Shown here: piece by piece, positions 42,113-51,061 of the stretch
Layout of the letters: every line of letters begins with the position of its first letter
How positions within the stretch are numbered: position 1 is the first letter of the stretch
DNA from: JALORV01 sp035429805
GTDB lineage: Bacteria > Pseudomonadota > Gammaproteobacteria > Burkholderiales > Burkholderiaceae_F
Assembly: GCA_035429805.1 (NCBI GenBank)
Contig: DAOMFL010000009.1
Location: 16,693 to 80,692 of the forward strand
DNA length: 64,000 nucleotides
Reading direction: 5' to 3'
Translations under genes and position numbers: made by a program
The notes under the pieces: model-generated
Database searches by the model: none
Told to the model about the DNA's origin: nothing
The model's input: only the letters and a program-made list of their open reading frames with translations

Positions 42113-42152
42113 GCGCCGCGGACAGGGTGCTTCATCAACCTGTCCGCGGCGC
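42113..42152. repeat. Perfect 14-bp inverted repeat (hairpin)
   Basis: The left arm GCGCCGCGGACAGG at 42113-42126 and right arm at 42139-42152 are exact reverse complements separated by a 12-base loop. It lies between the divergent DUF3563-like and FixH-like genes. No T-run follows either arm, so it is not a typical rho-independent terminator. It could be an operator, an RNA structure in a leader, or a terminator without a U-tract. Confidence 0.7.
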
Positions 42153-42371
42153 CAGACTCGTTGCGGTGGCGTCGTTCCACATGACCTGGCAGTGCCCAGT
42201 CGCCAACCACTCGGTGCACAAATCCGACCACTGCCGGACTCCAGTGCACGACTGATCGCAAGGCACTGTCGCCCGCAGTGAGAGAAGTCGAAAGTGCGCC
42301 GACCCCTGCGCCGGATTGCACGGTGGAGCAGGGCTTCTCATCAGCACCCATCAACCCAACAGGATCACGCC

Positions 42372-42809
42372 ATGAACCGCTTCATCGTCACGACCCTCAC
42401 GCTTCTCGCTGTCACGGCGACCGCAGGTTGCATGTCGGCGCCGTCCGATCTCGACCTGTCGCTCACTCGCGCGACGGCCGACCAAAAATACGTGGTCACG
42501 CTGCAGCCGCCGGCGACGCCTGCAGCCATCAATCAGTTGCACAGCTGGCAGGTCCGGCTCGCCTCACCGGCGGGCGTGCCGGTAGCGCATGCGCGGATCA
42601 AGGTCGACGGAGGCATGCCGCAGCACGGGCACGGCCTGCCGACGCGGCCGCAGGTGACGCAGGAACTGCCCGACGGCACCTACCTCATTGAAGGCATGAA
42701 ATTCAGCATGACCGGCTGGTGGGAGATCAAGCTCGCCATCGACAGCCCCGATGGCGCCGACAAGGTGACCTTCAACACCGTCGTGACCGAGTCCGGCGCC
42801 CGTCGCTGA
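42372..42809 (+). CDS. FixH/YtkA-like lipoprotein
   Basis: The 145-residue lipoprotein (TATAGC lipobox) has an Ig-like beta-sandwich with HSWQVRLASPAGVPVAHARI, GGMPQHGHGLPTRPQV and FSMTGWWEIKLAI, matching FixH/YtkA-like domains. The HGHGLPT histidines could bind copper. It precedes a MauG-like peroxidase gene by 32 bases, and such FixH-like/di-haem pairs are common in proteobacteria. The start at 42372 gives the lipobox directly. Confidence 0.85.
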   Translation: MNRFIVTTLTLLAVTATAGCMSAPSDLDLSLTRATADQKYVVTLQPPATPAAINQLHSWQVRLASPAGVPVAHARIKVDGGMPQHGHGLPTRPQVTQELPDGTYLIEGMKFSMTGWWEIKLAIDSPDGADKVTFNTVVTESGARR

Positions 42810-42841
42810 CGCGCCGATCAGCCGTACTCGAGGAGACGACG

Positions 42842-44158
42842 ATGCGCAGACTCAACTCGCTGGTATGGATGCTCGGCAGCGTCATGACTGCGAGCGCTGC
42901 CTTGGTGGTGACCCCGGCCCACGCCGCCCCCGGGTCGCCAGCTTCGGTCACGTACGGGTGGAGCAAGGACGAGATGGCCGTCCTGGCTTCACTCAGCCTC
43001 ACGCGACTGCCGGCCGTGCCGGTCGATCCGTCCAATGCGGTCGAGCTCTTGCCTGCCGCCGTCGAACTCGGCAGGCGCGTCTTCAACGACACGCGCTTCA
43101 GCGGCAACGGCGCGGTGTCGTGCGCGAGTTGTCACGACCCGCAGAAGCAGTTCCAGGACGGGTTGCCGGTGGGCCGCGGTGTCGGGACGGGCTCGCGTCG
43201 GTCGATGCCGATTGTGGGTGCCGGCTACAGCACGTGGCTGTTCTGGGATGGTCGCAAGGACAGCCTCTGGGCGCAGGCGCTCGGGCCGCTGGAAGATGCG
43301 GTGGAGCACGGAGGAACCCGCACTCGCTATGCGCACCTCGTCGCATCGGACTACAGCAAGGAATACGAGGCCCTCTTCGGCGCCATACCAAAACTCGAGG
43401 GCCTGCCGCGGGACGCTGGGCCCAACGGCAATGCAACCGAAAGGGCGGCCTGGGCGGCGATGAACGCTCGCCAGCGTGAAGACGTGTCGCGATTGTTCGC
43501 GAACATCGGCAAGGCCATCGCGGCATATGAGAAGTCCTTGCAGCACGAGCCCTCTCGCCTGGATCGCTATGTCGATGCCGTCGTGGCAGGCCGTCCTGCG
43601 GCCCGGCAGATGCTCCGACCCGACGAGGTCAGAGGGCTGCGGCTCTTCATCGGCAAGGCGCAGTGCGTCACTTGCCACAACGGGCCTCTGCTCTCCGACC
43701 AGCAGTTCCACAACACCGGCGTGCCGCCGCGCGAGCCGGCACGGCCCGATCGGGGGCGTGCCGACGCGACGGCCAAAGTGCGCAGCGACGAGTTCAATTG
43801 CCTGGGACCGTTCAGCGATGCCCGGCCGAACCAATGCCAGGAACTTCGATTCATCGTCAGCGACGATCCGGCCCTCGAAGGGGCGTTCAAGACTCCAGGG
43901 CTTCGCGGCGTGGCGCAGCGCGCCCCTTACATGCACGCCGGCCAGTTCGCCACGCTGGAGCAGGTCGTGCGCCACTACGTCGCAGCACCGCATGCCGCGG
44001 TAGGTCAATCCGAATTGACGCACAGGCAGGCCGGCGGGAGCGCCGTCGGGCATGACGGGCGCGCCCCGATCGAGATGAGCGATGCTGAAGCCGCAGACCT
44101 GGTGAGCTTTCTCGGCACGCTGAGTGCGGAGCGACCATCAGCCCCTGCCGCACCCTGA
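42842..44158 (+). CDS. MauG/di-haem cytochrome c peroxidase family protein
   Basis: The 438-residue protein has a signal peptide (VVTPAHAA) and two haem sites, CASCH at 94-98 and CVTCH near 275-279. The arrangement is that of CcpA/MauG proteins: LGRRVFNDTRFSGNGAVSCA, FWDGRKDSLWAQALGPL, FKTPGLRGVAQRAPYMHAG. They reduce peroxide or modify partner proteins in the periplasm. GAGGAG precedes the ATG. It is translated right after the FixH-like lipoprotein. Confidence 0.93.
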   Translation: MRRLNSLVWMLGSVMTASAALVVTPAHAAPGSPASVTYGWSKDEMAVLASLSLTRLPAVPVDPSNAVELLPAAVELGRRVFNDTRFSGNGAVSCASCHDPQKQFQDGLPVGRGVGTGSRRSMPIVGAGYSTWLFWDGRKDSLWAQALGPLEDAVEHGGTRTRYAHLVASDYSKEYEALFGAIPKLEGLPRDAGPNGNATERAAWAAMNARQREDVSRLFANIGKAIAAYEKSLQHEPSRLDRYVDAVVAGRPAARQMLRPDEVRGLRLFIGKAQCVTCHNGPLLSDQQFHNTGVPPREPARPDRGRADATAKVRSDEFNCLGPFSDARPNQCQELRFIVSDDPALEGAFKTPGLRGVAQRAPYMHAGQFATLEQVVRHYVAAPHAAVGQSELTHRQAGGSAVGHDGRAPIEMSDAEAADLVSFLGTLSAERPSAPAAP

Positions 44159-44194
44159 GTAGCGGTGCCTGAATCGGGCTGTGGGCCTGGCGGA

Positions 44195-44692
44195 TCACTC
44201 CAGCGCGATGGAACGAAGTGCCAGCGCAAACCCACCAGCCTGACGATCGCCAATCACGAGGCCCAGCTGGCGCAGGCTCTTCGGCTGAACTGCGGGTACC
44301 CCCTCGACGGGGCGACCGCGCCAGGTCGGCACGAACGACGCCAGTGGCAGTCGCAGCACGGTCCATTCCCCCGGCACCGGCTCGAACGGTGCCTGGTATG
44401 TCACTCCGTCGAAACGGTCGTCGGTGCGCAGGTTGAGCTTGTAGCGCTTGCCGTCGCCGAGCACCTCGATGCGACAGATCACCGCCTGCGCATCACCCAG
44501 AGGAAGCGGGCGTGAACGGACGGACGCGAAACCGCCACCGTCTTCCAGCGAGACCTCGCCCTCGAAGACCGCGTAGCCGGCAGGATCGTGGCGCAGGCGG
44601 CTCGCTGAGCGGCCACCCATTACCCGGTCGTCGATCGGCGAGAAGTCGGCCACCGAAGCGACCGTGTCGAAGCGGAACAATTCGCGGGGCAT
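44195..44692 (-). CDS. CIA30-family protein
   Basis: The 165-residue protein carries CIA30 features: DFSPIDDRVMGGRSASRL, FEGEVSLEDGGGFASVRSR, YKLNLRTDDRFDGVTYQA, and LGLVIGDRQAGGFALALRSI. This galactose-binding-like fold is known from mitochondrial complex I assembly, but bacterial members are uncharacterised. ATG at 44692 is used; a GTG at 44707 is possible. It is convergent with the MauG-like gene. Confidence 0.87.
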   Translation of the reverse strand: MPRELFRFDTVASVADFSPIDDRVMGGRSASRLRHDPAGYAVFEGEVSLEDGGGFASVRSRPLPLGDAQAVICRIEVLGDGKRYKLNLRTDDRFDGVTYQAPFEPVPGEWTVLRLPLASFVPTWRGRPVEGVPAVQPKSLRQLGLVIGDRQAGGFALALRSIALE

Positions 44693-44882
44693 GACCGCAT
44701 TGTCCACGGACGGGCGCTGGCATTCCCGCGAGGCGGCGGGGGGCCTCGCCGCGCGTTTGTCCGACCAAACCCAACTGATCAGCGCGGTCGCCAGCTCGCG
44801 TCTTCATGCCCGCTTAATGGTCCCCCCCTAACGTTCGGTCCGCGCGTAAGTTCACGACGAGCTTGATACGGGAGAACCACAC

Positions 44883-45206
44883 ATGCAGATGCCGTACCTC
44901 GCCGCAGCAGTTGCCGTCTTCATCGCCGCTGATGCTCCTGCGCAGGCCGCAGACCCTGGGGACCAGACATACGCCGCCGCCACGCCTGTCGCGTGCCTCG
45001 AGGCTGCGCGCACCACGTTTCGTCCCGAAGCCGAAGTGCTCGCCATCGTCGAAGAAGTCCTGCGCTACCGCGCGACGCGTGTCGGCACGGACGCGGGCTG
45101 CTGGGTGGTGCGTGCATCGGACCGCCTGGGCACGCCCTATGAAGTCCGCTTCCTCGGTCGCGATCTGAAGATGGTCAGTCGTCACGTCGTCAGGGAACTG
45201 CAATGA
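44883..45206 (+). CDS. Secreted PepSY-like small protein
   Basis: The 107-residue protein has a signal peptide (FIAADAPAQAA) and a mature domain with PVACLEAARTTFRPEAEVLA, GCWVVRASDRLGTPYEVRFL and KMVSRHVVREL, the beta-alpha-beta pattern of PepSY-like proteins. GGGAGAA precedes the ATG. It is the first gene of a six-gene operon; its stop overlaps the next start (ATGA). It may modulate the haem proteins that follow; that is inferred. Confidence 0.75.
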   Translation: MQMPYLAAAVAVFIAADAPAQAADPGDQTYAAATPVACLEAARTTFRPEAEVLAIVEEVLRYRATRVGTDAGCWVVRASDRLGTPYEVRFLGRDLKMVSRHVVRELQ

Positions 45207-45640
45207 GAATGCCGCCGCCCGCAAGAAAGGTTCGTCGAACCGCAACCATTACTTCGTTGGCGTTCGCGATGGCGCTGCCCATAGCCGCAATGTCCGCCCC
45301 GGCCGACTACCTGCAGTCGCTGCAGACCGCGGCGCGCGCTGCCGATCCGGCCTTCACCGCCTTCTCGGCGCAGCGGGGCCAGGCCTGGTTCAACGCTCCC
45401 CACGGCAGCGACTGGAGTTGTTCGACCTGCCACACCGACAACCCCCTGGCCACCGGCAAGCATGCGACAACGGGCCGCTCGATCGCTCCGCTTGCGCCCG
45501 CCGCCAACCCGGACCGGCTGACCGACGTGGCGAAGATCGAGAAGTGGTTCAAGCGCAACTGCAACGACGTCGTCGGCCGCGCGTGCACGCCTTTGGAAAA
45601 AGGCGATGTCATCGCGTACTTGACCTCACTCAAACGATAG
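45203..45640 (+). CDS. DUF1924 monoheme cytochrome c (SHP-like)
   Basis: The 145-residue protein has a signal peptide (FAMALPIAAMSAPA) and the haem segment DWSCSTCHTDNPLATGKH, with CSTCH at 73-77. GKSIAPLAPAAN-like text (GRSIAPLAPAANPDRLTD) and FKRNCNDVVGRACTPLEKGD follow, all DUF1924 marks. This family includes the sphaeroides haem protein, whose haem iron can bind O2. It is partnered in the operon with the DHC diheme cytochrome and a cytochrome b. Confidence 0.93.
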   Translation: MRMPPPARKVRRTATITSLAFAMALPIAAMSAPADYLQSLQTAARAADPAFTAFSAQRGQAWFNAPHGSDWSCSTCHTDNPLATGKHATTGRSIAPLAPAANPDRLTDVAKIEKWFKRNCNDVVGRACTPLEKGDVIAYLTSLKR

Positions 45641-45648
45641 GACCTGCC

Positions 45649-46137
45649 ATGCTCGACCCACGAAAACGCAGGCGCTTCGATGCCGTAGTCTGGAGCGTGT
45701 CATTGGCCTTCGCCATCGTCTTTCCGTTCGCGGCCGCCGCAGACGGCCACCGCTACGCAAACGACCATGCGGCCTACCGTGCCGAGTGCGGCAGCTGTCA
45801 CATCGCTTACCCGCCCGCCCTGCTGAACGCAGAAGGCTGGAATGCGATCATGAACAGCCTTGACCGTCACTTCGGAACCGACGCGAGCATCAGCGACGCG
45901 AAGCGCGCCGAACTGGCGGCTTATCTCGGGACGGCCGCCAGCCCGCGCAAGTCTGCGGGCACAACCCGCATCACCGACGCCGCCTGGTTCCGCAAAGAAC
46001 ATCGCGAGATCAGCGCCGTGACATGGAAATCGTCGGCCGTGAAGAGCCCGTCGAACTGTGAAGCCTGTCATCGCGAGGCATCGATCGGAGACTTCAGCGA
46101 ACGCAACATCCACATTCCGCGCGAGGGCTCGAAGTGA
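45649..46137 (+). CDS. Diheme cytochrome c (DHC)
   Basis: The 162-residue protein has a signal peptide (FAIVFPFAAAADG) and haem sites CGSCH at 47-51 and CEACH at 137-141. Segments AAYRAECGSCHIAYPPALL and RHFGTDASISDAKRAELAAY match DHC, which passes electrons to SHP in Rhodobacter. It starts 8 bases after the DUF1924 gene, and its stop overlaps the cytochrome b GTG start. Confidence 0.93.
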   Translation: MLDPRKRRRFDAVVWSVSLAFAIVFPFAAAADGHRYANDHAAYRAECGSCHIAYPPALLNAEGWNAIMNSLDRHFGTDASISDAKRAELAAYLGTAASPRKSAGTTRITDAAWFRKEHREISAVTWKSSAVKSPSNCEACHREASIGDFSERNIHIPREGSK

Positions 46138-46847
46138 ACGAAATCCCGAAACTGACGCTCGTCTGGGACCTGCCGACCCGGGTCTTCCACTGGATGCTGG
46201 CCGCCTCGTTCGCCGGTGCCTATCTGACGTCCGAGAGCGAACGCCTGCGCGATGTGCACATGCTGCTCGGGTATACCGCCGCGGGACTCGTCGCGTTCCG
46301 CCTGCTCTGGGGCCTGGTCGGGACACGCTACGCACGCTTCGCATCGTTCCCGCTCTCGCTCGCGGCCGTGGTCGACTATCTGAAGTCACTGCTCTCGCTG
46401 TCGCCGCGACACTACTTCGGACATAACCCGGCCGGCAGCTGGGCGATCCTGGCCATGCTGGCGCTCATCGCGGCCACTGCACTGTCAGGATGGTCCAATG
46501 CGCTCGAACTGGGTCCGAAGTGGATGGAAGACGTACACGAATCGCTCGCGAATGTGACCCTCGTGCTCATCTTCGTTCACATTGCGGCCGTTGTCGTCAG
46601 CAGCGTGCTGCACCGGGATAACCTGCCGCGTGCCATGCTGAGCGGATTCAAGTCCGGCATCGGACCGGCCGCGGCCGGTCCGCGCCGGGCGGTGGCCGTG
46701 GTGCTGGTGGCCGCCATCGGTGCATTCTGGTTCGGCGCGATTCCGGCGCCCGGGATCGAGAGCGGCAAGTCGCTCGTGCAGGCCGCGGCGCAGGCTGCCA
46801 CCGGCACGGGCCCGAAGACCAATCGACCCCATCGCGACGACGACTGA
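46134..46847 (+). CDS. Cytochrome b561-type membrane protein
   Basis: The 237-residue inner-membrane protein has haem-ligating histidines in WDLPTRVFHWMLAASFAGAY, LRDVHMLLGYTAAGL and DVHESLANVTLVLIFVHIAA, the di-haem cytochrome b pattern (four helices). It would take electrons from quinol to the periplasmic DHC and SHP. The start is a GTG within GTGA that overlaps the DHC stop. Its stop overlaps the response regulator ATG. Confidence 0.93.
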   Translation: MNEIPKLTLVWDLPTRVFHWMLAASFAGAYLTSESERLRDVHMLLGYTAAGLVAFRLLWGLVGTRYARFASFPLSLAAVVDYLKSLLSLSPRHYFGHNPAGSWAILAMLALIAATALSGWSNALELGPKWMEDVHESLANVTLVLIFVHIAAVVVSSVLHRDNLPRAMLSGFKSGIGPAAAGPRRAVAVVLVAAIGAFWFGAIPAPGIESGKSLVQAAAQAATGTGPKTNRPHRDDD

Positions 46848-47527
46848 TGCGGCTTTTGCTCGTCGAGGACGATCCGATGCTCGGCGCCGCCGTAAAGGCG
46901 GGGTTGCGGCAGGACGGACATGCGGCCGACTGGGTGCGCACCGCCAACGACGCCGATACGGCCTGGATCGCCGCCGGCCAGGACGCACCCTACGACGCGG
47001 TCGTGCTTGACCTCGGCCTGCCGGACGGTTCCGGCCTCGACCTGCTCCGACGCGCGCGGCAGCGGCGCATCGGCACTCCGGTACTGATCGCCACCGCGCG
47101 CGACCGCGTGGCCGACCGAATCGCAGGCCTCGATGCCGGCGCCGACGACTACATGGTCAAACCGATCGACCTCGACGAACTCGCAGCGCGGCTGCGCGCC
47201 ATCGAACGACGCGTAACGGGACGCGCAGACGCCGCGGTCGAACTGGGGGACATCACGATCGACCCTCGCATCCGCAGTGTGACCAAGGCCGGTCAGCCGG
47301 TCGACCTCACGGCCCGCGAGCTGGCCGTTCTGCTCGCGCTCGCAAAGCGCCCCGGGATCACCTGCTCGCGCGAGCAGCTGGTTGAAGCGCTCTATGGCTG
47401 GGACGAATCGATCGAGAGCAATGCGATCGACGTGTACATCCACCACCTGCGCCGCAAGCTGGGATCCGACACCATCGAGACTCAGCGCGGACTGGGCTGG
47501 CGGCTGACGGGCGACACCCGACGATGA
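46847..47527 (+). CDS. OmpR-family response regulator (QseB-like)
   Basis: The 226-residue regulator has receiver acidic residues EDD (7-9), phospho-acceptor Asp55 in AVVLDLGLPDG and Lys in DYMVKPID. A winged-helix DNA-binding domain ends VYIHHLRRKLGSDTIETQRG then LGWRLTG. It is the fifth gene of the cytochrome operon, so it is likely to regulate it. TGATG links it to the cytochrome b gene. Confidence 0.94.
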   Translation: MRLLLVEDDPMLGAAVKAGLRQDGHAADWVRTANDADTAWIAAGQDAPYDAVVLDLGLPDGSGLDLLRRARQRRIGTPVLIATARDRVADRIAGLDAGADDYMVKPIDLDELAARLRAIERRVTGRADAAVELGDITIDPRIRSVTKAGQPVDLTARELAVLLALAKRPGITCSREQLVEALYGWDESIESNAIDVYIHHLRRKLGSDTIETQRGLGWRLTGDTRR

Positions 47528-48891
47528 CCCGCTCGGCGTGGTCGTTGCGCAATCGGCTGATTGCGCTTCTCGCAACACTGTCGCTGGTCGCCTGGGCCGT
47601 TGGCAGCGTGTGGCTGTACCGGTCGGTGGAAGAACAGGCCGGGGCGCTGTTCGACGCCGCGCTCGTCGAAACAGCGCACGCGGTGTTTGCATCCGTTGCC
47701 CACGAGGGACTGCGCAAGGATGACGACCTCGACTTCGAACCCGAAGAGCACGCTCATCCGGAGCGGATGTTCTACCAGTTGCGCGACCGGCGCGGCCGAA
47801 TCCGCTATGCCTCTCCGGGTGCGCCGGCCGAGCCGCTCGCCAGTCCCGAAGCAACCGGATTCACCGACAGCCGCGCCGACGGTGTCGAATTTCGCGTCTA
47901 CACGCTGCGCGAGCCTCGCCTGCGCGCGGCGATCCATGTCGGCCAGCGTGTCGCCGATCGTGAAGCCCTCGTGCGCAACATGGCTCTGCGTCTGCTGCTG
48001 CCGGGCGTCCTTGTCGTGCTGTTGCTGTCGGCCGGTGCCTGGATCATCGTCCGCCGCGTGACCGCACCGGTGGTCTCCTACGCGCGAGCGATCGACGCCC
48101 GCGCCCCGACCGAATCCGGCGCGGTCGCCGCAGACGAACTGCCGGATGAGTTGCGGCCTGTCGGCGAAGCCGTCAACCGCCTGCTCGAGCGCGTTGACGA
48201 CGCCCTCCTGCACGAGCGCACGCTGACGGCCGACGCCGCGCATGAACTCCGCACACCGCTCAGCGCGCTCCGTGCCCAGGCCCAGGTCGCCCTGCGGTCG
48301 CACGATGCAGCCGAGCGCAATGAGGCGCTTCAGGCACTGATCGGCGGCGTCGACCGGGCCACACGCCTGGTGGAGACCGTGCTCGCGCTCGCGCGACTCG
48401 ACGCCAGCACACTCGACCGCGCGGCCCTGCCGATCGTGGCGCTGCGGCCTCTCGTTGCCGGAGTCGTCGACGGTCTCAGTACCGCGGCCCGTGCAAGCGG
48501 ACGCACGATCGAAGTCGACGTACCGGACATCGGCGTTCCCGCTGACCGTGAATCGCTGCCGGTGGCGCTTGGAAACCTGCTCGAAAACGCGCTGCGCCAC
48601 GCGCGCGCGCGGGTGCGGATCAGCGCGCACGAGAATGATGCGCGGGTCGTCCTCACGGTAGCCGACGACGGCTCCGGAATGACGCCAGAACAGCAAGCGC
48701 GGGCGTTCGACCGCTTCTACCGCGGATCAGCCGACAGCACCGGCGCCGGGCTCGGCCTCGCCCTCGTGAAGCGGGTGGCAGAACTGCACGGCGGCGACGT
48801 CCACTTCGGTCCTGGCCTGGGCTCCAGCGGACTCAGCGTCCAGGTCAGCCTGCCGATTCGTCGTCTTCCTAAAGACTTTCCACGCAGCTAA
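47524..48891 (+). CDS. Sensor histidine kinase (QseC-like)
   Basis: The 455-residue kinase has two membrane helices (about residues 13-31 and 155-175) around a periplasmic sensor, then HisKA with DAAHELRTPLSALRAQ (His240), and an HATPase with LGNLLENALRHARARV, VADDGSGM and GAGLGLALVKRVAELHGG. Its ATG overlaps the regulator stop (ATGA). The signal may be redox or metal, given the operon. Confidence 0.94.
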   Translation: MTRSAWSLRNRLIALLATLSLVAWAVGSVWLYRSVEEQAGALFDAALVETAHAVFASVAHEGLRKDDDLDFEPEEHAHPERMFYQLRDRRGRIRYASPGAPAEPLASPEATGFTDSRADGVEFRVYTLREPRLRAAIHVGQRVADREALVRNMALRLLLPGVLVVLLLSAGAWIIVRRVTAPVVSYARAIDARAPTESGAVAADELPDELRPVGEAVNRLLERVDDALLHERTLTADAAHELRTPLSALRAQAQVALRSHDAAERNEALQALIGGVDRATRLVETVLALARLDASTLDRAALPIVALRPLVAGVVDGLSTAARASGRTIEVDVPDIGVPADRESLPVALGNLLENALRHARARVRISAHENDARVVLTVADDGSGMTPEQQARAFDRFYRGSADSTGAGLGLALVKRVAELHGGDVHFGPGLGSSGLSVQVSLPIRRLPKDFPRS

Positions 48892-49043
48892 CTCCCGTTC
48901 GGCGCGGCGCACTGCGCCAGAGGATGCAGGAGACAGCCGCCGGGAGGATCCGCGAGACAGCAAGTTCGGCGAATGAGCTCATGCCCCCTTGGGGCCGACG
49001 CCGATCTCCGCCCACGGCGTACTCGGCAACCACGAACTAAGCG

Positions 49044-50372
49044 TCAACTGCTCAGCATAAAAGCCACCGCCATCGCCATGACTCCAGTGGCGGCCCAGCC
49101 AAAGATGCGATGCCGGGTCGACATCGTCAGCGCCCCCATGATGCGTGGCGACTGGCCGATCCACATCATGACGAACATGATCGGGACCGAGATGACTCCG
49201 TTGACAATCGCGCTCCAGACGAGCGCCCGGATCGGATCGACCTCGAAGATGCTCATCAGCGTCCCCAGGCCGGTCGCCACGATGATGATGGCGTAGAAGC
49301 CGCGCGCTTCGTGGAAACCGTGAGAGAGCCCCGCCTTCCAGCCGAACACCTCGCTCACGGCGTACGCCGCCGAACCGGCCAGCACCGGCACGGCGAGCAG
49401 CCCCGTGCCGACGATGCCCAGCGCAAAAACAGCGAATGCAAATTCGCCCGCCACCGGCCGCAGCGCCTCGGCCGCCTGGGCTGAGGACTGGATGTCCGTG
49501 ATCCCCTGCTGATTCAGCGTCACCGCCGTGGCAACAACAATGCAAAGGGCGATCGCATTCGAGAACAGCATTCCGATGTACGTGTCCTGCTTGATGCGGT
49601 ACAGGTGCTCCTGCGCGTAGGCCGCATTGCCTCGCAACTCAGCCGCCTCGGGCCGGCGCAGGTTGTCTTCGACCTCCTGCGCGGCCTGCCAGAAGAACAG
49701 GTAGGGACTGATGGTGGTTCCGAGCACCGCGACCACCATGCCCGCGTACTCGTTCACCGAGGCGCCGGGCGGGAAGAAACTCCATGGTCGCAGCGATTCA
49801 ACGGCCAGCTGTTGGAGTGGCACGTGCACCACCATGATCACGGCGAAGTAGGAGAACAGCGAAAAGGTCAGCCACTTCAGGATGCGCACGGACCGCTCAT
49901 ATGAAAACAGAACCTGACCAAGCAGACAGGCGCCGCCGAAGGCGAGGATGAGCAGGGTGGCGCTGCCGCCGACGAGCAAGCGGGCGGCTTCGGCCATGGC
50001 CCGGATGTCGGCGGCAATGTTGATGGTGTTGGCCACCACGAGCAGTCCGACCAGCAGCATCGTGAGCCAGCGTGGGCAGACCTTCGCGATATTGGCGGCC
50101 AGGCCTTCGCCCGTCACCCAGCCGATGCGTGCCGACAGCATCTGGATGCCGATCATCAGCGGCGTGGTGAGCAGCAGCGTCCACACCAGTCCGAACCGGA
50201 ACTGCGAGCCAGCCTGCGAGTAGGTGGCGATGCCGCTCGGGTCGTCGTCCGCGGCGCCGGTGATCAGTCCCGGCCCGAGCCGGCGCGCCAGCGCCGTGGT
50301 GCCCGGCAGCGTCTGGCGGGCCGAGGCTACGGCACGCGCCAGGAGGTCGCTGCGGCTGTTCGGCTTTTCCAT
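49044..50372 (-). CDS. NRAMP-family membrane protein lacking canonical metal-site residues
   Basis: The 442-residue protein has about eleven membrane helices and an NRAMP fold. The TM1 motif is DDDPSGIATYSQAG where classical members have DPGN, and the TM6 region reads LGTTISPYLFFWQAAQE where classical members have MPH. The metal-binding Met of TM6 is thus absent. DPSG members are abundant in proteobacteria and their substrate is unclear, possibly Mg or proton-coupled Mn. It is convergent with the QseC-like kinase gene. Confidence 0.88.
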   Translation of the reverse strand: MEKPNSRSDLLARAVASARQTLPGTTALARRLGPGLITGAADDDPSGIATYSQAGSQFRFGLVWTLLLTTPLMIGIQMLSARIGWVTGEGLAANIAKVCPRWLTMLLVGLLVVANTINIAADIRAMAEAARLLVGGSATLLILAFGGACLLGQVLFSYERSVRILKWLTFSLFSYFAVIMVVHVPLQQLAVESLRPWSFFPPGASVNEYAGMVVAVLGTTISPYLFFWQAAQEVEDNLRRPEAAELRGNAAYAQEHLYRIKQDTYIGMLFSNAIALCIVVATAVTLNQQGITDIQSSAQAAEALRPVAGEFAFAVFALGIVGTGLLAVPVLAGSAAYAVSEVFGWKAGLSHGFHEARGFYAIIIVATGLGTLMSIFEVDPIRALVWSAIVNGVISVPIMFVMMWIGQSPRIMGALTMSTRHRIFGWAATGVMAMAVAFMLSS

Positions 50373-51061
50373 CTGTCTTCAGCGGGCACCGCCCGCGAAC
50401 GACCGCACGTTCGAGCGCGCGGCAGGTTCCACCGCAGAGGACGCCAGTCTCCAGCGTATCCCTTGCATCGCCTGTTGGACGGGTTGAAGTCGGCGGCCGG
50501 CGGCCAACCTTGTTTGCCTTCGGCGGACTCCATTCTTCCCGATCAGTCGTGATCAGGACAAATGAGGCCCGTCAGAGTCGGCGACGGCAACCCCTTGATT
50601 CACAGAGGCGGTCTCGCCGATAGAAAGTTCGTCGGACTCACTCGATCGACAGATCATAGAGTTCCCAGGATTCAGTGGACACGGTCGCTTCCATCTCGCG
50701 CAGCAGCGCGTTCAATTGGTCGACGCTCAACTGACACTTAGCGCGCCGTTGGACCCGACGGCTTCTCGGCCTTGGCAACGGCCCTCGGAGCCGCGGCGGC
50801 GGCGCCCCGCTCCGGGCAAGGCCGAAGCGCCGACACCAGCTCTCGCTCCCACGGCCGCCCCGAGCAAGCCCAAGCCCCCCGATGTCCTCCTCGCTCCGTC
50901 CGATCTTCGAGGGTCATCCGGCATGTGACCTCCGAGTTCCTTGCGTGCCATCAATGCGGCGAGGCCTCGAAACCCTATGAAGAAACTGCATTCGGCCAAT
51001 CGCGTCGGAGGGTGTGTCGATTGTTGCTCTGAATCGAGCCGCCCGATTGAAAGGGGAATAT
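50373..51061. other. Intergenic stretch, possible decayed coding remnants
   Basis: This 689-base gap has no intact recognisable gene. On the minus strand about 50640-50738, a short open segment reads LSVDQLNALLREMEATV then STESWELYDLSIE to a stop, with natural-looking composition, but upstream is broken by a stop. On the plus strand at 50800-50880 there is a Pro/Ala/Lys-rich stretch. Neither could be assigned. The promoter for the DUF2853 gene probably lies near 51000. Confidence 0.4.

Noticed and set aside
42113..42152. Rho-independent terminator
   Set aside because: The stem is strong but no U-tract follows on either strand, and it lies between divergent starts rather than after a gene.
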